A stretch of DNA of 34,044 nucleotides from CAZHPY01 sp964534705 (GTDB lineage Bacteria; Omnitrophota; Gorgyraeia; 2-01-FULL-45-10), in assembly GCA_964534705.1 (NCBI GenBank), contig CAZHPY010000010.1, positions 1 through 34,044 of the forward strand, given 5' to 3'. Positions within the stretch are counted from its first letter, which is position 1. The number at the start of each line of letters is the position of its first letter. Shown here one piece after another: positions 24,334 through 32,769 of this stretch. Both the position numbers and the translations under genes were made by a program. The notes under the pieces are model-generated. The model was not told the DNA's origin. It did not search any database and saw nothing but the letters and a program-made list of their open reading frames with translations.

Positions 24334-25449
24334 ATGAAAACTAAATACAGCAAATCCGAGATCGAGAAGATACTGCTTGAGGTAAGCCGCATGATAAGCT
24401 CCTCCCTGAGCTTAAATACGGTAACCGAGCTTGTCCTGCGGGAATCCATGAAAACCATGCGGGCAAGCCACGCCTCTCTCTTTTTGATAGATGAAAGCAT
24501 GAAACATCTTGTTCTGGAAAAGGTAATGGGGTTCAGTAAAGATGAGATAGATAATATCAAGCTGATGGGAAGCTGGGAAGTTATAAATAACCAGCTTATT
24601 AAAAAGAAAAAGCCGCTGATCGTCAATAACCTGCATAATAATACGCTTTTCAGGAGCAAATCCCTTCCATTTTCCAGCGAAAAACTGCCCATAAGCTCCT
24701 TTCTGGCGGTCCCGCTGATCAAAGAAAATAAGATCATAGGCGTGCTTATAGTCAGTAACAGAAAAAAATCCGGGCGCATATTCAATAACGAGGACAAGCG
24801 CCTTATGGTCACCCTTTCCAACCACATAGCAATAGCGCTTCTTAATGCCACCTTATATAACAGGCTTAAAAATCTTTTCATCAGTACGGTCAAGTCGCTC
24901 GTCCGCGCGGTAGATGCCAAGGACCCTTACACAAGCGGCCATTCTGAACGCGTTATGAAATACAGCCTGGCCATAGCCAAGGAAATGGGATTAAAAGGAG
25001 ATGCGATGGAAAACCTGGGGCTTTCAAGCCTTCTTCACGATGTCGGAAAAATAGGGGTGAAGGAGAGTGTTTTGCTGAAGCCCGGCAGGTTGTCAGATAC
25101 AGAGCTTCAGCACATACACCAGCATCCTTCGATCGGCGTCAAGATAGTGGAAACGATAAGGGATTCGCAAAATATAATAAACTGCATCAAGGACCATCAT
25201 GAGCGTTTCGACGGAAAAGGATACCCCGCTCACCTGAAAGGGAACCAGATATCTCTTGAGGGCAGGATAGCTGCTGTGGCAGACACCTATGACGCCCTTA
25301 CAACAACAAGGCCCTACCAGAAAAAGTATTCATCAAAAGAAGCGCTTTTTGAAATAGCCCAGGGCGCGTCCTCGCAATTCGATCCTAAGGTCGTTAAGGC
25401 CTTCATCGTATCTTTTTCCAAAAATCACGATATCTGGGACAAAAGATAA
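24334..25449 (+). CDS. GAF-HD-GYP protein, probable c-di-GMP phosphodiesterase
   Basis: A 371-residue cytoplasmic protein. GAF domain at about residues 15-170, then an HD-GYP domain: the HD pair His235-Asp236 in LLHDVGK, HQHP (262-265), DHHERFDGKGYP (287-298) with the GYP signature, and VADTYDALT. HD-GYP enzymes break down cyclic di-GMP (or in some cases cGAMP) and here may be tuned by a ligand bound to the GAF part. All catalytic residues seen are intact. It is the third gene of the plus-strand unit and ends 18 bp from the convergent gdhA. No receiver domain is present. Confidence 0.93.
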   Translation: MKTKYSKSEIEKILLEVSRMISSSLSLNTVTELVLRESMKTMRASHASLFLIDESMKHLVLEKVMGFSKDEIDNIKLMGSWEVINNQLIKKKKPLIVNNLHNNTLFRSKSLPFSSEKLPISSFLAVPLIKENKIIGVLIVSNRKKSGRIFNNEDKRLMVTLSNHIAIALLNATLYNRLKNLFISTVKSLVRAVDAKDPYTSGHSERVMKYSLAIAKEMGLKGDAMENLGLSSLLHDVGKIGVKESVLLKPGRLSDTELQHIHQHPSIGVKIVETIRDSQNIINCIKDHHERFDGKGYPAHLKGNQISLEGRIAAVADTYDALTTTRPYQKKYSSKEALFEIAQGASSQFDPKVVKAFIVSFSKNHDIWDKR

Positions 25450-25467
25450 GGCTGTCTCGTCTTACCC

Positions 25468-26808
25468 TTATACCAGGCCCTGCTCGAGCATGGCATCTGC
25501 TACTTTTACGAAACCGGCGATATTTGCGCCATTAACATAATTTATATAACCGCCTTTTTCCTTGCCATACTTAACACAGTTATTATGGATATTGATCATG
25601 ATATCATGCAGACGCCTGTCGACCTCTTCCCTGGGCCATGACAACCGCATGCTGTTCTGGCTCATCTCTAATCCGGATGTTGCCACGCCTCCTGCATTAG
25701 CCGCTTTTCCGGGCGCATAAAGTATCTTTGCCTTCTGGAATACTTTTACGCCTTGCGGTGTAGTCGGCATGTTTGCGCCTTCCCCTACCGCAATGCAGCC
25801 GTTCTTTACCAGCATCTTTGCATCTTCTTCATTTATCTCATTCTGTGTAGCGCTGGGGAATGCGATATCGCATTTCACCGACCATGGCCTCTTATTTTCA
25901 TGATATTTGCATTTGAAGTCATTGATGCACTCTTTTATGCGGCCGCGCCTGCTGTTCTTCAGCTCAAATATGCATTTTAATTCTTTCGAATCTATGCCAC
26001 CCTCGTCATGGATAAACCCGTCGGAATCTGACATGGTCACTACTGTAGCGCCCAATTCGATGAGTTTTTCAGCTGTATATTGGGCAACATTCCCTGAGCC
26101 GGAAACTGCGCATACTTTTCCTTTCAATGAATCGCCTTTGGCCTTCAACATCTCCTGTACAAAATATACGCACCCATAACCAGTTGCTTCCGGACGTATA
26201 AGGCTTCCTCCCCATGCAAGCCCTTTGCCGGTAAGGACTCCGGTAAATTCATTGCGCAGCTTTTTATATTGACCGAACATATACCCGATCTCACGGCCGC
26301 CGGTCCCTATGTCGCCTGCCGGTACGTCGGTATCCGGGCCTATGTATTTCTGCAATTCAGTCATAAAGCTCTGACAAAACCTCATTACTTCAGTATTTGA
26401 TTTACCCTTCGGATCAAAATCAGAACCACCCTTGGCGCCACCCATGGGCAATGTCGTTAAGCTGTTCTTGAACACCTGCTCAAACGCCAAAAACTTCAGG
26501 ATGCCCAGGTTAACGCTTGGATGAAGACGGATGCCTCCCTTGTAAGGTCCTATAGCGCTATTCATCTGTATCCTGTAACCCTTATTTATATGTATCTCTC
26601 CCTTATCATCCTGCCATGGAACGCGGAACATTATAACTCTTTCCGGCTCAACCATTCTTTCAAGTATCTTTGCCTTTTCATATTTGGGATTTTGGTGTAT
26701 ATAAGGCATGACCGACTCGACCACCTCTTTTACGGCCTGATGGAACTCGGCTTCCCCAGGATTTTTGCGTATTACTTCCTCCATGAACGCCTTGATCTTC
26801 TTTTCCAT
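25468..26808 (-). CDS. gdhA: NADP-type glutamate dehydrogenase
   Basis: A 446-residue hexameric-type enzyme, nearly the length of E. coli GdhA. GYRIQMNSAIGPYKGGIR (78-94) and PMGGAKGGSDFDPKGKS (121-137, catalytic Lys126) form the glutamate and 2-oxoglutarate site. VSGSGNVAQY (near 236-245) is the dinucleotide fold. It makes glutamate from 2-oxoglutarate and ammonium, and so also feeds the C5 tetrapyrrole route that hemL serves. GGGAGGAG lies about 9 nt before the ATG. It stands alone, convergent with the HD-GYP gene. No clear promoter was found in its 207-bp upstream spacer. Confidence 0.97.
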   Translation of the reverse strand: MEKKIKAFMEEVIRKNPGEAEFHQAVKEVVESVMPYIHQNPKYEKAKILERMVEPERVIMFRVPWQDDKGEIHINKGYRIQMNSAIGPYKGGIRLHPSVNLGILKFLAFEQVFKNSLTTLPMGGAKGGSDFDPKGKSNTEVMRFCQSFMTELQKYIGPDTDVPAGDIGTGGREIGYMFGQYKKLRNEFTGVLTGKGLAWGGSLIRPEATGYGCVYFVQEMLKAKGDSLKGKVCAVSGSGNVAQYTAEKLIELGATVVTMSDSDGFIHDEGGIDSKELKCIFELKNSRRGRIKECINDFKCKYHENKRPWSVKCDIAFPSATQNEINEEDAKMLVKNGCIAVGEGANMPTTPQGVKVFQKAKILYAPGKAANAGGVATSGLEMSQNSMRLSWPREEVDRRLHDIMINIHNNCVKYGKEKGGYINYVNGANIAGFVKVADAMLEQGLV

Positions 26809-26915
26809 TAGCTAATCTCCTCCCTTTGGTTATGTTCCACTATTTGTCTTGTAAAGTATCTTTATTTATGCCTTCTAAATATGCAAATTATGCTTAAAAA
26901 CTAGGCAAGGATAGA

Positions 26916-26952
26916 TAAAAAAAAAGACACCCCTTCTATTGCGGACGTCTTT
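26916..26952 (-). terminator. rho-independent terminator after the KaiC-PPDK fusion gene
   Basis: On the minus strand AAAGACGTCC pairs with GGGTGTCTTT over ten positions (two G-U wobbles), loop of ten, then a run of U (plus-strand A run 26917-26925). The wobbles become mismatches on the plus strand, which shows the RNA is read from the minus strand. It lies about 64 bp past the stop codon. The rest of the 26809-27015 spacer holds the gdhA ribosome site and no other feature I can support. Confidence 0.85.
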
Positions 26953-27015
26953 GTCTAAACCTGATTCATTGTAATATCTGCCCTGTCTCTTGTCAATAAT
27001 AAATTTCTGTTCTTG

Positions 27016-29580
27016 CTAAAAATAACAGATGATTTTTTGGGATATTATGTCTGCGGCTATCTTGAGGTTCCTTGCATCGAATACCTTGATCGCGTATTCA
27101 TACTTTTTATACTGTGGGGCAAGCTTGCCTAGTAAATTCGGCTTTGAATTGAAAAAGCTTTTGTTTAAATACACCTCTTTATTATCGGGGAAGAGGGCCA
27201 GGTAGAAGATACCCGTCTCCACGAGATCCTGGAAAAAATGGGTCCCGAATGAGATCTCCGGGACAGCATTACTGGTAGCAAAAGCTATCTCGCCCATTAC
27301 TGTCATATTGTTTATTTCTGCAAATGATACAGGTATACCCAAAGATGGCGTACTGGTACCCCATCTTCCCGGCCCTAAGAGCATGACCGAGGAGTTCTTT
27401 TTGTGGCCTATTTCCCTATTGATCTCTCCGACGGCCCGCGCTATATCGTATTTTGCGGATTGGTCTATTAATTCACTGTAGGCCTTGGGATCTATGTAAA
27501 CGATCCTGTCGATCTTCTGCGAGATGTTTCCACCCAAAAAATTACCGAGAGACTGAAATACGATCCTGTCTTTCCTGACAGGACCCGGCAGCCGTACCTT
27601 GTCCCCCAGGCCTTTTGTCTGCATGGGACGGCACTGCAAAAGGTTTACCTGAAATTTGTTCTTCTTAAAATTCACCGTAAACTCTATATCGACCGGATAA
27701 CCATAGGCTTTTTCTAAAGTACGGAGTATTTTCTGCAGCGTCTTCCTGAATGCGCCCTCTGAAACGAGATTATCGAAAGTGATCACCCACGCATCTTCAT
27801 CTCTTCCCAGCTCGTGCAGCATCTCCGTGGACTCATAATCCTTGACTGCTATTAAATTCAATTTCACATCTATGCGCTTCTTTAACAGTTCCCGCAGGGA
27901 TACAGTTTCGAACGTGTTATTTTTTATATTGATAAGGTCCACGTAGTGCTGGGAAAATTTCTGGGTATCCTCCAGGCTGGTATGCGGTTTCAATAACGGT
28001 TCATCCAGCGCTACTATCCGGGGATAATCACCATCGACACGGTTGACAGCCCTCGTACCAAGGCCAAGGACGAGACGCAACATCCCTGCCCCGGGGTCAA
28101 GCGTATTTTTCCAGACAAAGACGTTGTGGGATATACCGACTCCCGCTACATCCGGGAAGAAATAATCTTTGTGGTAAGCGCCCGATACCCGTTGCACTAA
28201 AAGGGCCATTTGCTCGTCCATCTGATCCAGCCCACGCTGCAGCCTATATGTTAGCGCATCTTCATTCATGGTCGAGGCGTAGATACGCCTGACAGCCTCT
28301 ACAAATTTCGAGTATCTCGCTTCGGGGCTACCCTGGTTGGCAAGGAATATGCTTTCGTATTTTCCCGCAAATGCATTGCCATAACTGTCTTCCAGCAGGC
28401 TGCTGGAACGGACTATAATAGGCGATTGCCCAAAATATTCTATCATCTGCTGGAACTGCTCCTTGATCTCCTCGGGGAATACACCGGACAGGAGCTTATC
28501 CCTGAGGGTCTTGGCTACTTCAAAATACCCTTTCCTGGCACGCTGTTCCATCCTGGCTTTCCACCAACCGTTCTCTACAATATATGTATAGAATACGTCG
28601 GAACCGACATAGAAAGAATCGTGCGGCTCAAGCATCTTTTCCGTTTCGGCAGGACCTTCTTTTAATAAGATATTGCGGGCAATGAGCATGCCTACCGTCT
28701 TCCCTCCGACAAACCCTGTCCCTATCATCCTGGATTTTATATTCAAGAAATCTTCTAAGGTAAGGTTTGCCTTCGCCAATTTCAGTATCTTCTCATCCCG
28801 GGCAATTATGAGCCTGGCCAATTGGCCGACCATGCCCTCGACTTTTTCCCGCTGGACAGCCTTCCTTGACACCATATCTTCGGCGCTTAAAAAAAGCCTG
28901 TCCCAGTAATCTAATTTCCGCACGGCGCTCTTGGAGCTTTTTTTAAAAATATTCGAGAACAACCTTGCTGTATCTGCGCTATTTGCGATAGGCACAAACT
29001 GGTCCTTCTTCCTTATATGCGGCAGGAACATCGTAGGCGTATAGCGGTTCCATACTTTCAGAGGGTGCACATAGCAATTTCCATTATAATTGTAAACATC
29101 GATAAGGAGCTGCGTAGTATCCCTGATGCGCGCGACGGTCTTGAAAGAGTGGCTATTACGCATAAGTGAGAAGTAGGCTATCGTATTGAGTTCAAAAAGA
29201 TACGGGCAGGTTATCTTGAAAAAATTACCTACCATGAGATCGTTAGACCATGCGGAAAGAAGGTCTGAAAGGCAATCGAACACATAAAAGGCGCCTTCTC
29301 CCTCTTTCTTTGCTATGTTGTTGACCTGCATGGAAAAGGCCTCGAATCCTGTGCGAGGATCCAATTTATATATTACAATGTCTTTCTTTTTCTCAAGCAG
29401 CGACTTATGGTTAGCAAAACGGATATAGACAAGCTTTCTCTTGTCCTTAATGGCCCTTGCGGCAAAAGGCTTCACGAAATCGGCATAATCGGCGACAGCA
29501 TCTATCTGCCAGACTATGTTATCGCCCAGGGCAAGCCCCGTGACTATCTTATCCAATTCTTTTAAGCCCGTACTTATCAC
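27016..29580 (-). CDS. KaiC-like domain fused to PEP synthase-type ATP-grasp (PPDK N-terminal) domain
   Basis: An 854-residue protein starting with GTG (AAGG a few nt upstream). Residues about 1-190 look like a KaiC/RadA-type fold: STGLKELDKIVTGLALGDN and a Walker B-like FYVFDCLSDLL (98-108), but no GK[ST] Walker A. Residues about 285-670 are a PPDK/PEP-synthase N-terminal ATP-grasp domain: GTGFVGGKTVGML, PIIVRSSSLLEDSYGNAFAGKYES, VDIEFTVN and LLQCRPMQ. A further conserved-looking part follows (690-854, LLGPGRWGTSTPS). The swivelling phosphohistidine domain and the C-terminal PEP-binding barrel are both missing, so it is not a working PEP synthase. It lies 49 bp after a histidine kinase gene, so a signalling or phosphotransfer role is possible. 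Function unknown. Confidence 0.8.
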   Translation of the reverse strand: MISTGLKELDKIVTGLALGDNIVWQIDAVADYADFVKPFAARAIKDKRKLVYIRFANHKSLLEKKKDIVIYKLDPRTGFEAFSMQVNNIAKKEGEGAFYVFDCLSDLLSAWSNDLMVGNFFKITCPYLFELNTIAYFSLMRNSHSFKTVARIRDTTQLLIDVYNYNGNCYVHPLKVWNRYTPTMFLPHIRKKDQFVPIANSADTARLFSNIFKKSSKSAVRKLDYWDRLFLSAEDMVSRKAVQREKVEGMVGQLARLIIARDEKILKLAKANLTLEDFLNIKSRMIGTGFVGGKTVGMLIARNILLKEGPAETEKMLEPHDSFYVGSDVFYTYIVENGWWKARMEQRARKGYFEVAKTLRDKLLSGVFPEEIKEQFQQMIEYFGQSPIIVRSSSLLEDSYGNAFAGKYESIFLANQGSPEARYSKFVEAVRRIYASTMNEDALTYRLQRGLDQMDEQMALLVQRVSGAYHKDYFFPDVAGVGISHNVFVWKNTLDPGAGMLRLVLGLGTRAVNRVDGDYPRIVALDEPLLKPHTSLEDTQKFSQHYVDLINIKNNTFETVSLRELLKKRIDVKLNLIAVKDYESTEMLHELGRDEDAWVITFDNLVSEGAFRKTLQKILRTLEKAYGYPVDIEFTVNFKKNKFQVNLLQCRPMQTKGLGDKVRLPGPVRKDRIVFQSLGNFLGGNISQKIDRIVYIDPKAYSELIDQSAKYDIARAVGEINREIGHKKNSSVMLLGPGRWGTSTPSLGIPVSFAEINNMTVMGEIAFATSNAVPEISFGTHFFQDLVETGIFYLALFPDNKEVYLNKSFFNSKPNLLGKLAPQYKKYEYAIKVFDARNLKIAADIISQKIICYF

Positions 29581-29629
29581 GATCGCCTTTTGCAGGGTTT
29601 AGCTCGCCTCGATCACATTAGCCCACTAT

Positions 29630-32359
29630 TTAGCCAAGCGGCAAGATAAAAGTGAACGTCGATCCTTTGCCAAATTCGGATTCTGCCCATATCTTACCTT
29701 TATGTTTTTCTATCAGTTCTTTACAGATAGCAAGGCCCAGCCCCGTACCGCCGCTCTTCCCCTCTAGTTGTGAAAAACTTTGAAATAATTTCGGCATATC
29801 ACTTTTTTTGATACCTATGCCCGTATCGCTGACCCGGACCTGGACAAAATCATTACCGAGGCTTGTAGTAATTACAATACTGCCGGTTGCCGTAAATTTT
29901 ACAGCATTATTGACAAGATTATTAAGTACTTCGATGATCTTGTCCTCATCAAACTTAATAGCCGGAAGCTTGTCGTCAAGTTTCAGGATAAATTTTAATC
30001 CTTTTTTACTGACAGCTGATAGCATGGACCTGCGGACCTCCCCGACAACATCATTTATATTATTTTTTTTGAATTTAAACTCCATCCTTCCGGCGCTTAT
30101 TTTCTGAAAATCCAGCACTTGATCGATAAGCCGCGACAATCTGTCTATATTGCTTTTTCCTATCTCCAGCACTTCATGCTGCGCATTATTAGTAACCCCG
30201 ATACTGTCATTGATTACGATAGAAATACTCTCTTTAATAGCGGCTAGCGGCGTTCGCAATTCATGGGATACCATATTGATGAATTTTTCTTTTTGCATCA
30301 TAGCCTGCTTTCTTTCAGTAATATCACGTACGACGCAGAGAAAACGATATTGCCCTCCTATGATCACGCGCTTAACGCTCATCTCAACCCAGAATTCTCT
30401 CTCAAAACGGTCTTTTGAGATCCATTCAAAAACCTGCATTTCGCCATCAGCGGCTTTCTCGAAAAAGCCTATGAATTTTTCAAAGGGATGCTGGAAGGAA
30501 TCTTTATGGAGGATACCCAGCTTCAGGCCTATCATCCCTTCCCTTGGATAGCAAAATAACTCGCAAGCCTTGTGGTTAACATCGATTATATCGTATGTCT
30601 TGATATCCCTTATCAGCATCGCATCATTTGCGGATTCAAATATTGTGTGATAGCTCTCTTCCGATATCTTTATCTCCTGGTTTAACATTTCCGCCATGAT
30701 CATATGCGATACGCTGCTAACGAGATCATTTAGCAGATTTTCATCGCTTTTGACAATGGGATGCTTGCAAAAAAGGGCCAGGACCCCGATCGGCTCGCCT
30801 GCCACCGAAGTAAGCCGATATCCAGCGAAAGAAACCAATCCGAGCGACTCGGCCCACTTATGGTCGTGGACTCGCGGGTCGCGCTTGACGTCATTCGTTA
30901 TAAAACTCTGGCATTCACCTGATGCTATCTGGCCTATTTTATAGCAACCTATGGGGACCCTGTCATGCTCGCCTTCTATATGTGTATACCTCCCCGAGCT
31001 TGCAATGAGATGCAGGCATCGGTCCCTATTTCTGCAGATATGAGGGCCTTCAACAACGGAAGCATGCCTGCATCCATTATGGCAAAGATCCGCTTCCTTT
31101 AATAACCATATGCGCGCGAAATCGGCGCCAAAAATATCCACGACCTTTTCCGTAATGACCTTTAGCTTCTTATCGAGATCGCCAAGTATAATAAGCTGCT
31201 TTTTGAGCTCGCTGAGTTTCAATATCTTAATTTCGAGGAGCCTGCGTTCTGTAACATCCCTGAAACCGCCGACTAGATATTCTTTATTGGAAAAGATTAT
31301 TTTTGAAATACTGATATCGGCATAAAATATGCTGCCGTCTTTGCGCTTAACGGGCAATGACCGCACGTTAGAAACATGCCCCATAGCTCCATCTTCAAAA
31401 TTTCTCAATGCGAAATCGACCGAATCTGCCGGGTGTATATCTTTGACACTCAGGTCTTTCAGTTCCTTTTCTGTATACCCCAGCATTGCGCAGATCGACC
31501 TGTTACCCATTAAAAATCGCTTGGTACTTATGTCACCGACTATAAACCCGTCTATAGACTCATTGAAAATATGCCGGAATCTTTCCTCGCTATCGGCCAA
31601 TTGTTCTGTGCGCTCTCTTACAACATCTTCGAGGTGATCGCGATATTTCCTTAACTCGTTTTCCATCTTCTTTCTCTCGGAAATATCAACGTTCACTTCG
31701 GCTACAAGCCATTCGCCTTTCGCATTCTGGTATGGGATCGTTGTAACCTGGACCGGCCTGTTATCCTCCTTGGCAAGGACTTCTTCGGTCACAACTATCT
31801 TCTTCGTCTGGAACGCCTTGGTTATGCCGCAATTCGGGCAGACCCGGTCACGTCCCATGAAGTAGGCATAGCATTTCTTTCCTTTAGGTTCACCGTATAC
31901 CTTTTGCCATTCCTTATCTATGTAGACCACATTATAATCGGAGTCAATTATATCAAGGCCTGTTTTAGCGGCCCCTAAAATAAATTCCATCTGCTTGTGC
32001 AGTTCAAGGATCTCATGCATGCGCACATCAACCAGCGCTTCCAGGCATTCCTGATATCTTTTCAGGTCTTTTTCCACCTTTATACGCCGGTGCACCTCGG
32101 CCCTGTTTTCAAGCCACCTGCGGAAAGAGAATACCAGCAGACACAGTAAGAGGACGGCAAGAAATATCGGAAGGTCTCTTCCCGGCATTCGCCCTATTTT
32201 GATCGCTCCTAATGTATCATAGAAAAATTTATGCGGGGAAAAGATGGGTGATGTAATATACGTGACAAGGCCTATGACAAAGATTATAAGTATGTCATAG
32301 AATACGGGTGCGGGCCAATATTTCTTCTTGTTATTTTTTTCTTCTTTTATCTTCTGCAT
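29630..32359 (-). CDS. membrane sensor kinase, PAS-PAS-GAF-PAS-HisKA-HATPase
   Basis: A 909-residue protein. Two N-terminal membrane segments (about 21-40 and 62-82) enclose only a short loop, so sensing is probably in the membrane or cytoplasm. PAS1 (about 125-230) has CYAYFMGRDRVCPNC (Cys163, 174, 177). PAS2 (262-372), GAF (about 385-560) with a cysteine- and histidine-rich insert (Cys426, 430, 442, 448, 472, 483), PAS3 (568-685), HisKA (His699 in NMVSHELRTPLAA) and HATPase (about 800-908) follow. No receiver domain is attached. It leads a two-gene unit with the KaiC-PPDK fusion gene. It has its own strong promoter and a leader of about 120 nt with a terminator-like hairpin. GAGG precedes the ATG by about 4 nt. 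Confidence 0.93.
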   Translation of the reverse strand: MQKIKEEKNNKKKYWPAPVFYDILIIFVIGLVTYITSPIFSPHKFFYDTLGAIKIGRMPGRDLPIFLAVLLLCLLVFSFRRWLENRAEVHRRIKVEKDLKRYQECLEALVDVRMHEILELHKQMEFILGAAKTGLDIIDSDYNVVYIDKEWQKVYGEPKGKKCYAYFMGRDRVCPNCGITKAFQTKKIVVTEEVLAKEDNRPVQVTTIPYQNAKGEWLVAEVNVDISERKKMENELRKYRDHLEDVVRERTEQLADSEERFRHIFNESIDGFIVGDISTKRFLMGNRSICAMLGYTEKELKDLSVKDIHPADSVDFALRNFEDGAMGHVSNVRSLPVKRKDGSIFYADISISKIIFSNKEYLVGGFRDVTERRLLEIKILKLSELKKQLIILGDLDKKLKVITEKVVDIFGADFARIWLLKEADLCHNGCRHASVVEGPHICRNRDRCLHLIASSGRYTHIEGEHDRVPIGCYKIGQIASGECQSFITNDVKRDPRVHDHKWAESLGLVSFAGYRLTSVAGEPIGVLALFCKHPIVKSDENLLNDLVSSVSHMIMAEMLNQEIKISEESYHTIFESANDAMLIRDIKTYDIIDVNHKACELFCYPREGMIGLKLGILHKDSFQHPFEKFIGFFEKAADGEMQVFEWISKDRFEREFWVEMSVKRVIIGGQYRFLCVVRDITERKQAMMQKEKFINMVSHELRTPLAAIKESISIVINDSIGVTNNAQHEVLEIGKSNIDRLSRLIDQVLDFQKISAGRMEFKFKKNNINDVVGEVRRSMLSAVSKKGLKFILKLDDKLPAIKFDEDKIIEVLNNLVNNAVKFTATGSIVITTSLGNDFVQVRVSDTGIGIKKSDMPKLFQSFSQLEGKSGGTGLGLAICKELIEKHKGKIWAESEFGKGSTFTFILPLG

Positions 32360-32377
32360 GCGGCCTCTAAAATATGA

Positions 32378-32417
32378 AAAGCCCAGACATTGCCTTAACT
32401 GGCAGGATCCGGGCTTT
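32378..32417 (-). promoter_or_regulatory. terminator-like hairpin in the kinase leader, possible attenuator
   Basis: In the minus-strand RNA the stem AAAGCCCGGA/TCTGGGCTTT (one G-U pair) encloses a second stem TGCC/GGCA with a 6-nt loop. A U-rich stretch (TTTTCATATTTT) follows, then the ribosome site and ATG. The wobble pair is a mismatch on the plus strand, so the structure favours the kinase transcript. A further upstream stem, TATCCAC/GTGGATA (about 32470 to 32434), may form a ligand-binding part. It fits no riboswitch consensus that I can recall. Together they fill the 122-nt leader. Confidence 0.45.
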
Positions 32418-32488
32418 GGGTCGGCTTAACCTAAATATATCCACATACCCCTCCTGTACACCGGTGGATAAATACAGCATATATTTAT

Positions 32489-32517
32489 AGGATAAGTCAG
32501 CGGCAAAAGCTTGTCAA
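32489..32517 (-). promoter_or_regulatory. sigma70-type promoter of the kinase-KaiC/PPDK unit
   Basis: On the minus strand a perfect TTGACA (32517-32512), a 17-bp spacer and TATCCT (32494-32489, four of six, keeping the key A2 and T6). The start site would be near 32482, giving a long leader. The -35 box abuts the upstream terminator hairpin. Confidence 0.7.
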
Positions 32518-32564
32518 GCTAAAATACCGGACATAGGATTAACTTATGTCCGGCCATTTTAGCT
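32517..32564 (-). terminator. long inverted repeat, probable terminator of the zinc-ribbon gene
   Basis: The core CCGGACATA (32527-32535) pairs perfectly with TATGTCCGG (32545-32553) around a 9-nt loop. Outer arms AGCTAAAAT and ATTTTAGCT extend it. The A/T arms put a U-run after the GC core on either strand, so it could act in both directions. It begins about 24 bp after the zinc-ribbon stop codon. Confidence 0.75.
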
Positions 32565-32587
32565 GTAACTAAAAAGAATCTTTATAC

Positions 32588-32746
32588 TTAGCGGCTTCTA
32601 TCTTTACGCTTTGAAAAACAGTCTTTGCAATATACCGGACGGTCTTCCCTGGGCTTGAAAGGAACTTCGCATTCTTTTTTACATTCCGCGCAGGTCGCTT
32701 TGTGCATTTCCCTGGGTCCTCCGAATCCTCCACCTTGATATCCCAT
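32588..32746 (-). CDS. small CxxC zinc-ribbon protein (52 aa)
   Basis: A 52-residue protein that begins MGYQGGGFGGPREMHK and carries TCAECKKECEVPFKPRED and PVYCKDCF, that is, Cys pairs at 19/22 and 40/43 with an extra Cys26, a compact zinc ribbon. It ends in a basic tail (SKRKDRSR). GGAG sits 8 nt before the ATG. A longer overlapping reading frame (61 codons) starts 8 bp upstream but has no recognisable motif and is rejected. I recall such proteins as common small genes in Omnitrophota and related lineages; function is not known, but nucleic-acid or ribosome binding is plausible from the basic tail and the neighbouring RNA helicase. Confidence 0.85.
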   Translation of the reverse strand: MGYQGGGFGGPREMHKATCAECKKECEVPFKPREDRPVYCKDCFSKRKDRSR

Positions 32747-32769
32747 GTTATCATCTCCTTTTTTATGTG

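Noticed and set aside
26809..26915. Promoter of gdhA
   Set aside because: Several A/T-rich hexamers occur, but no pair with acceptable -35 and -10 matches and spacing stands out.
27016..29580. Calling this gene PEP synthase (ppsA)
   Set aside because: Only the ATP-grasp part is present; the phosphohistidine domain and PEP-binding barrel are missing, and a KaiC-like part is added.
32360..32482. c-di-GMP-I (GEMM) or other known riboswitch in the kinase leader
   Set aside because: The hallmark GEMM sequences are absent and no other class consensus that I know can be matched.
32569..32754. 61-codon open frame overlapping the zinc-ribbon gene
   Set aside because: It lacks any motif, is Lys/Ser-rich without structure, and overlaps the 52-residue frame that shows paired CxxC motifs and a well-placed ribosome site.
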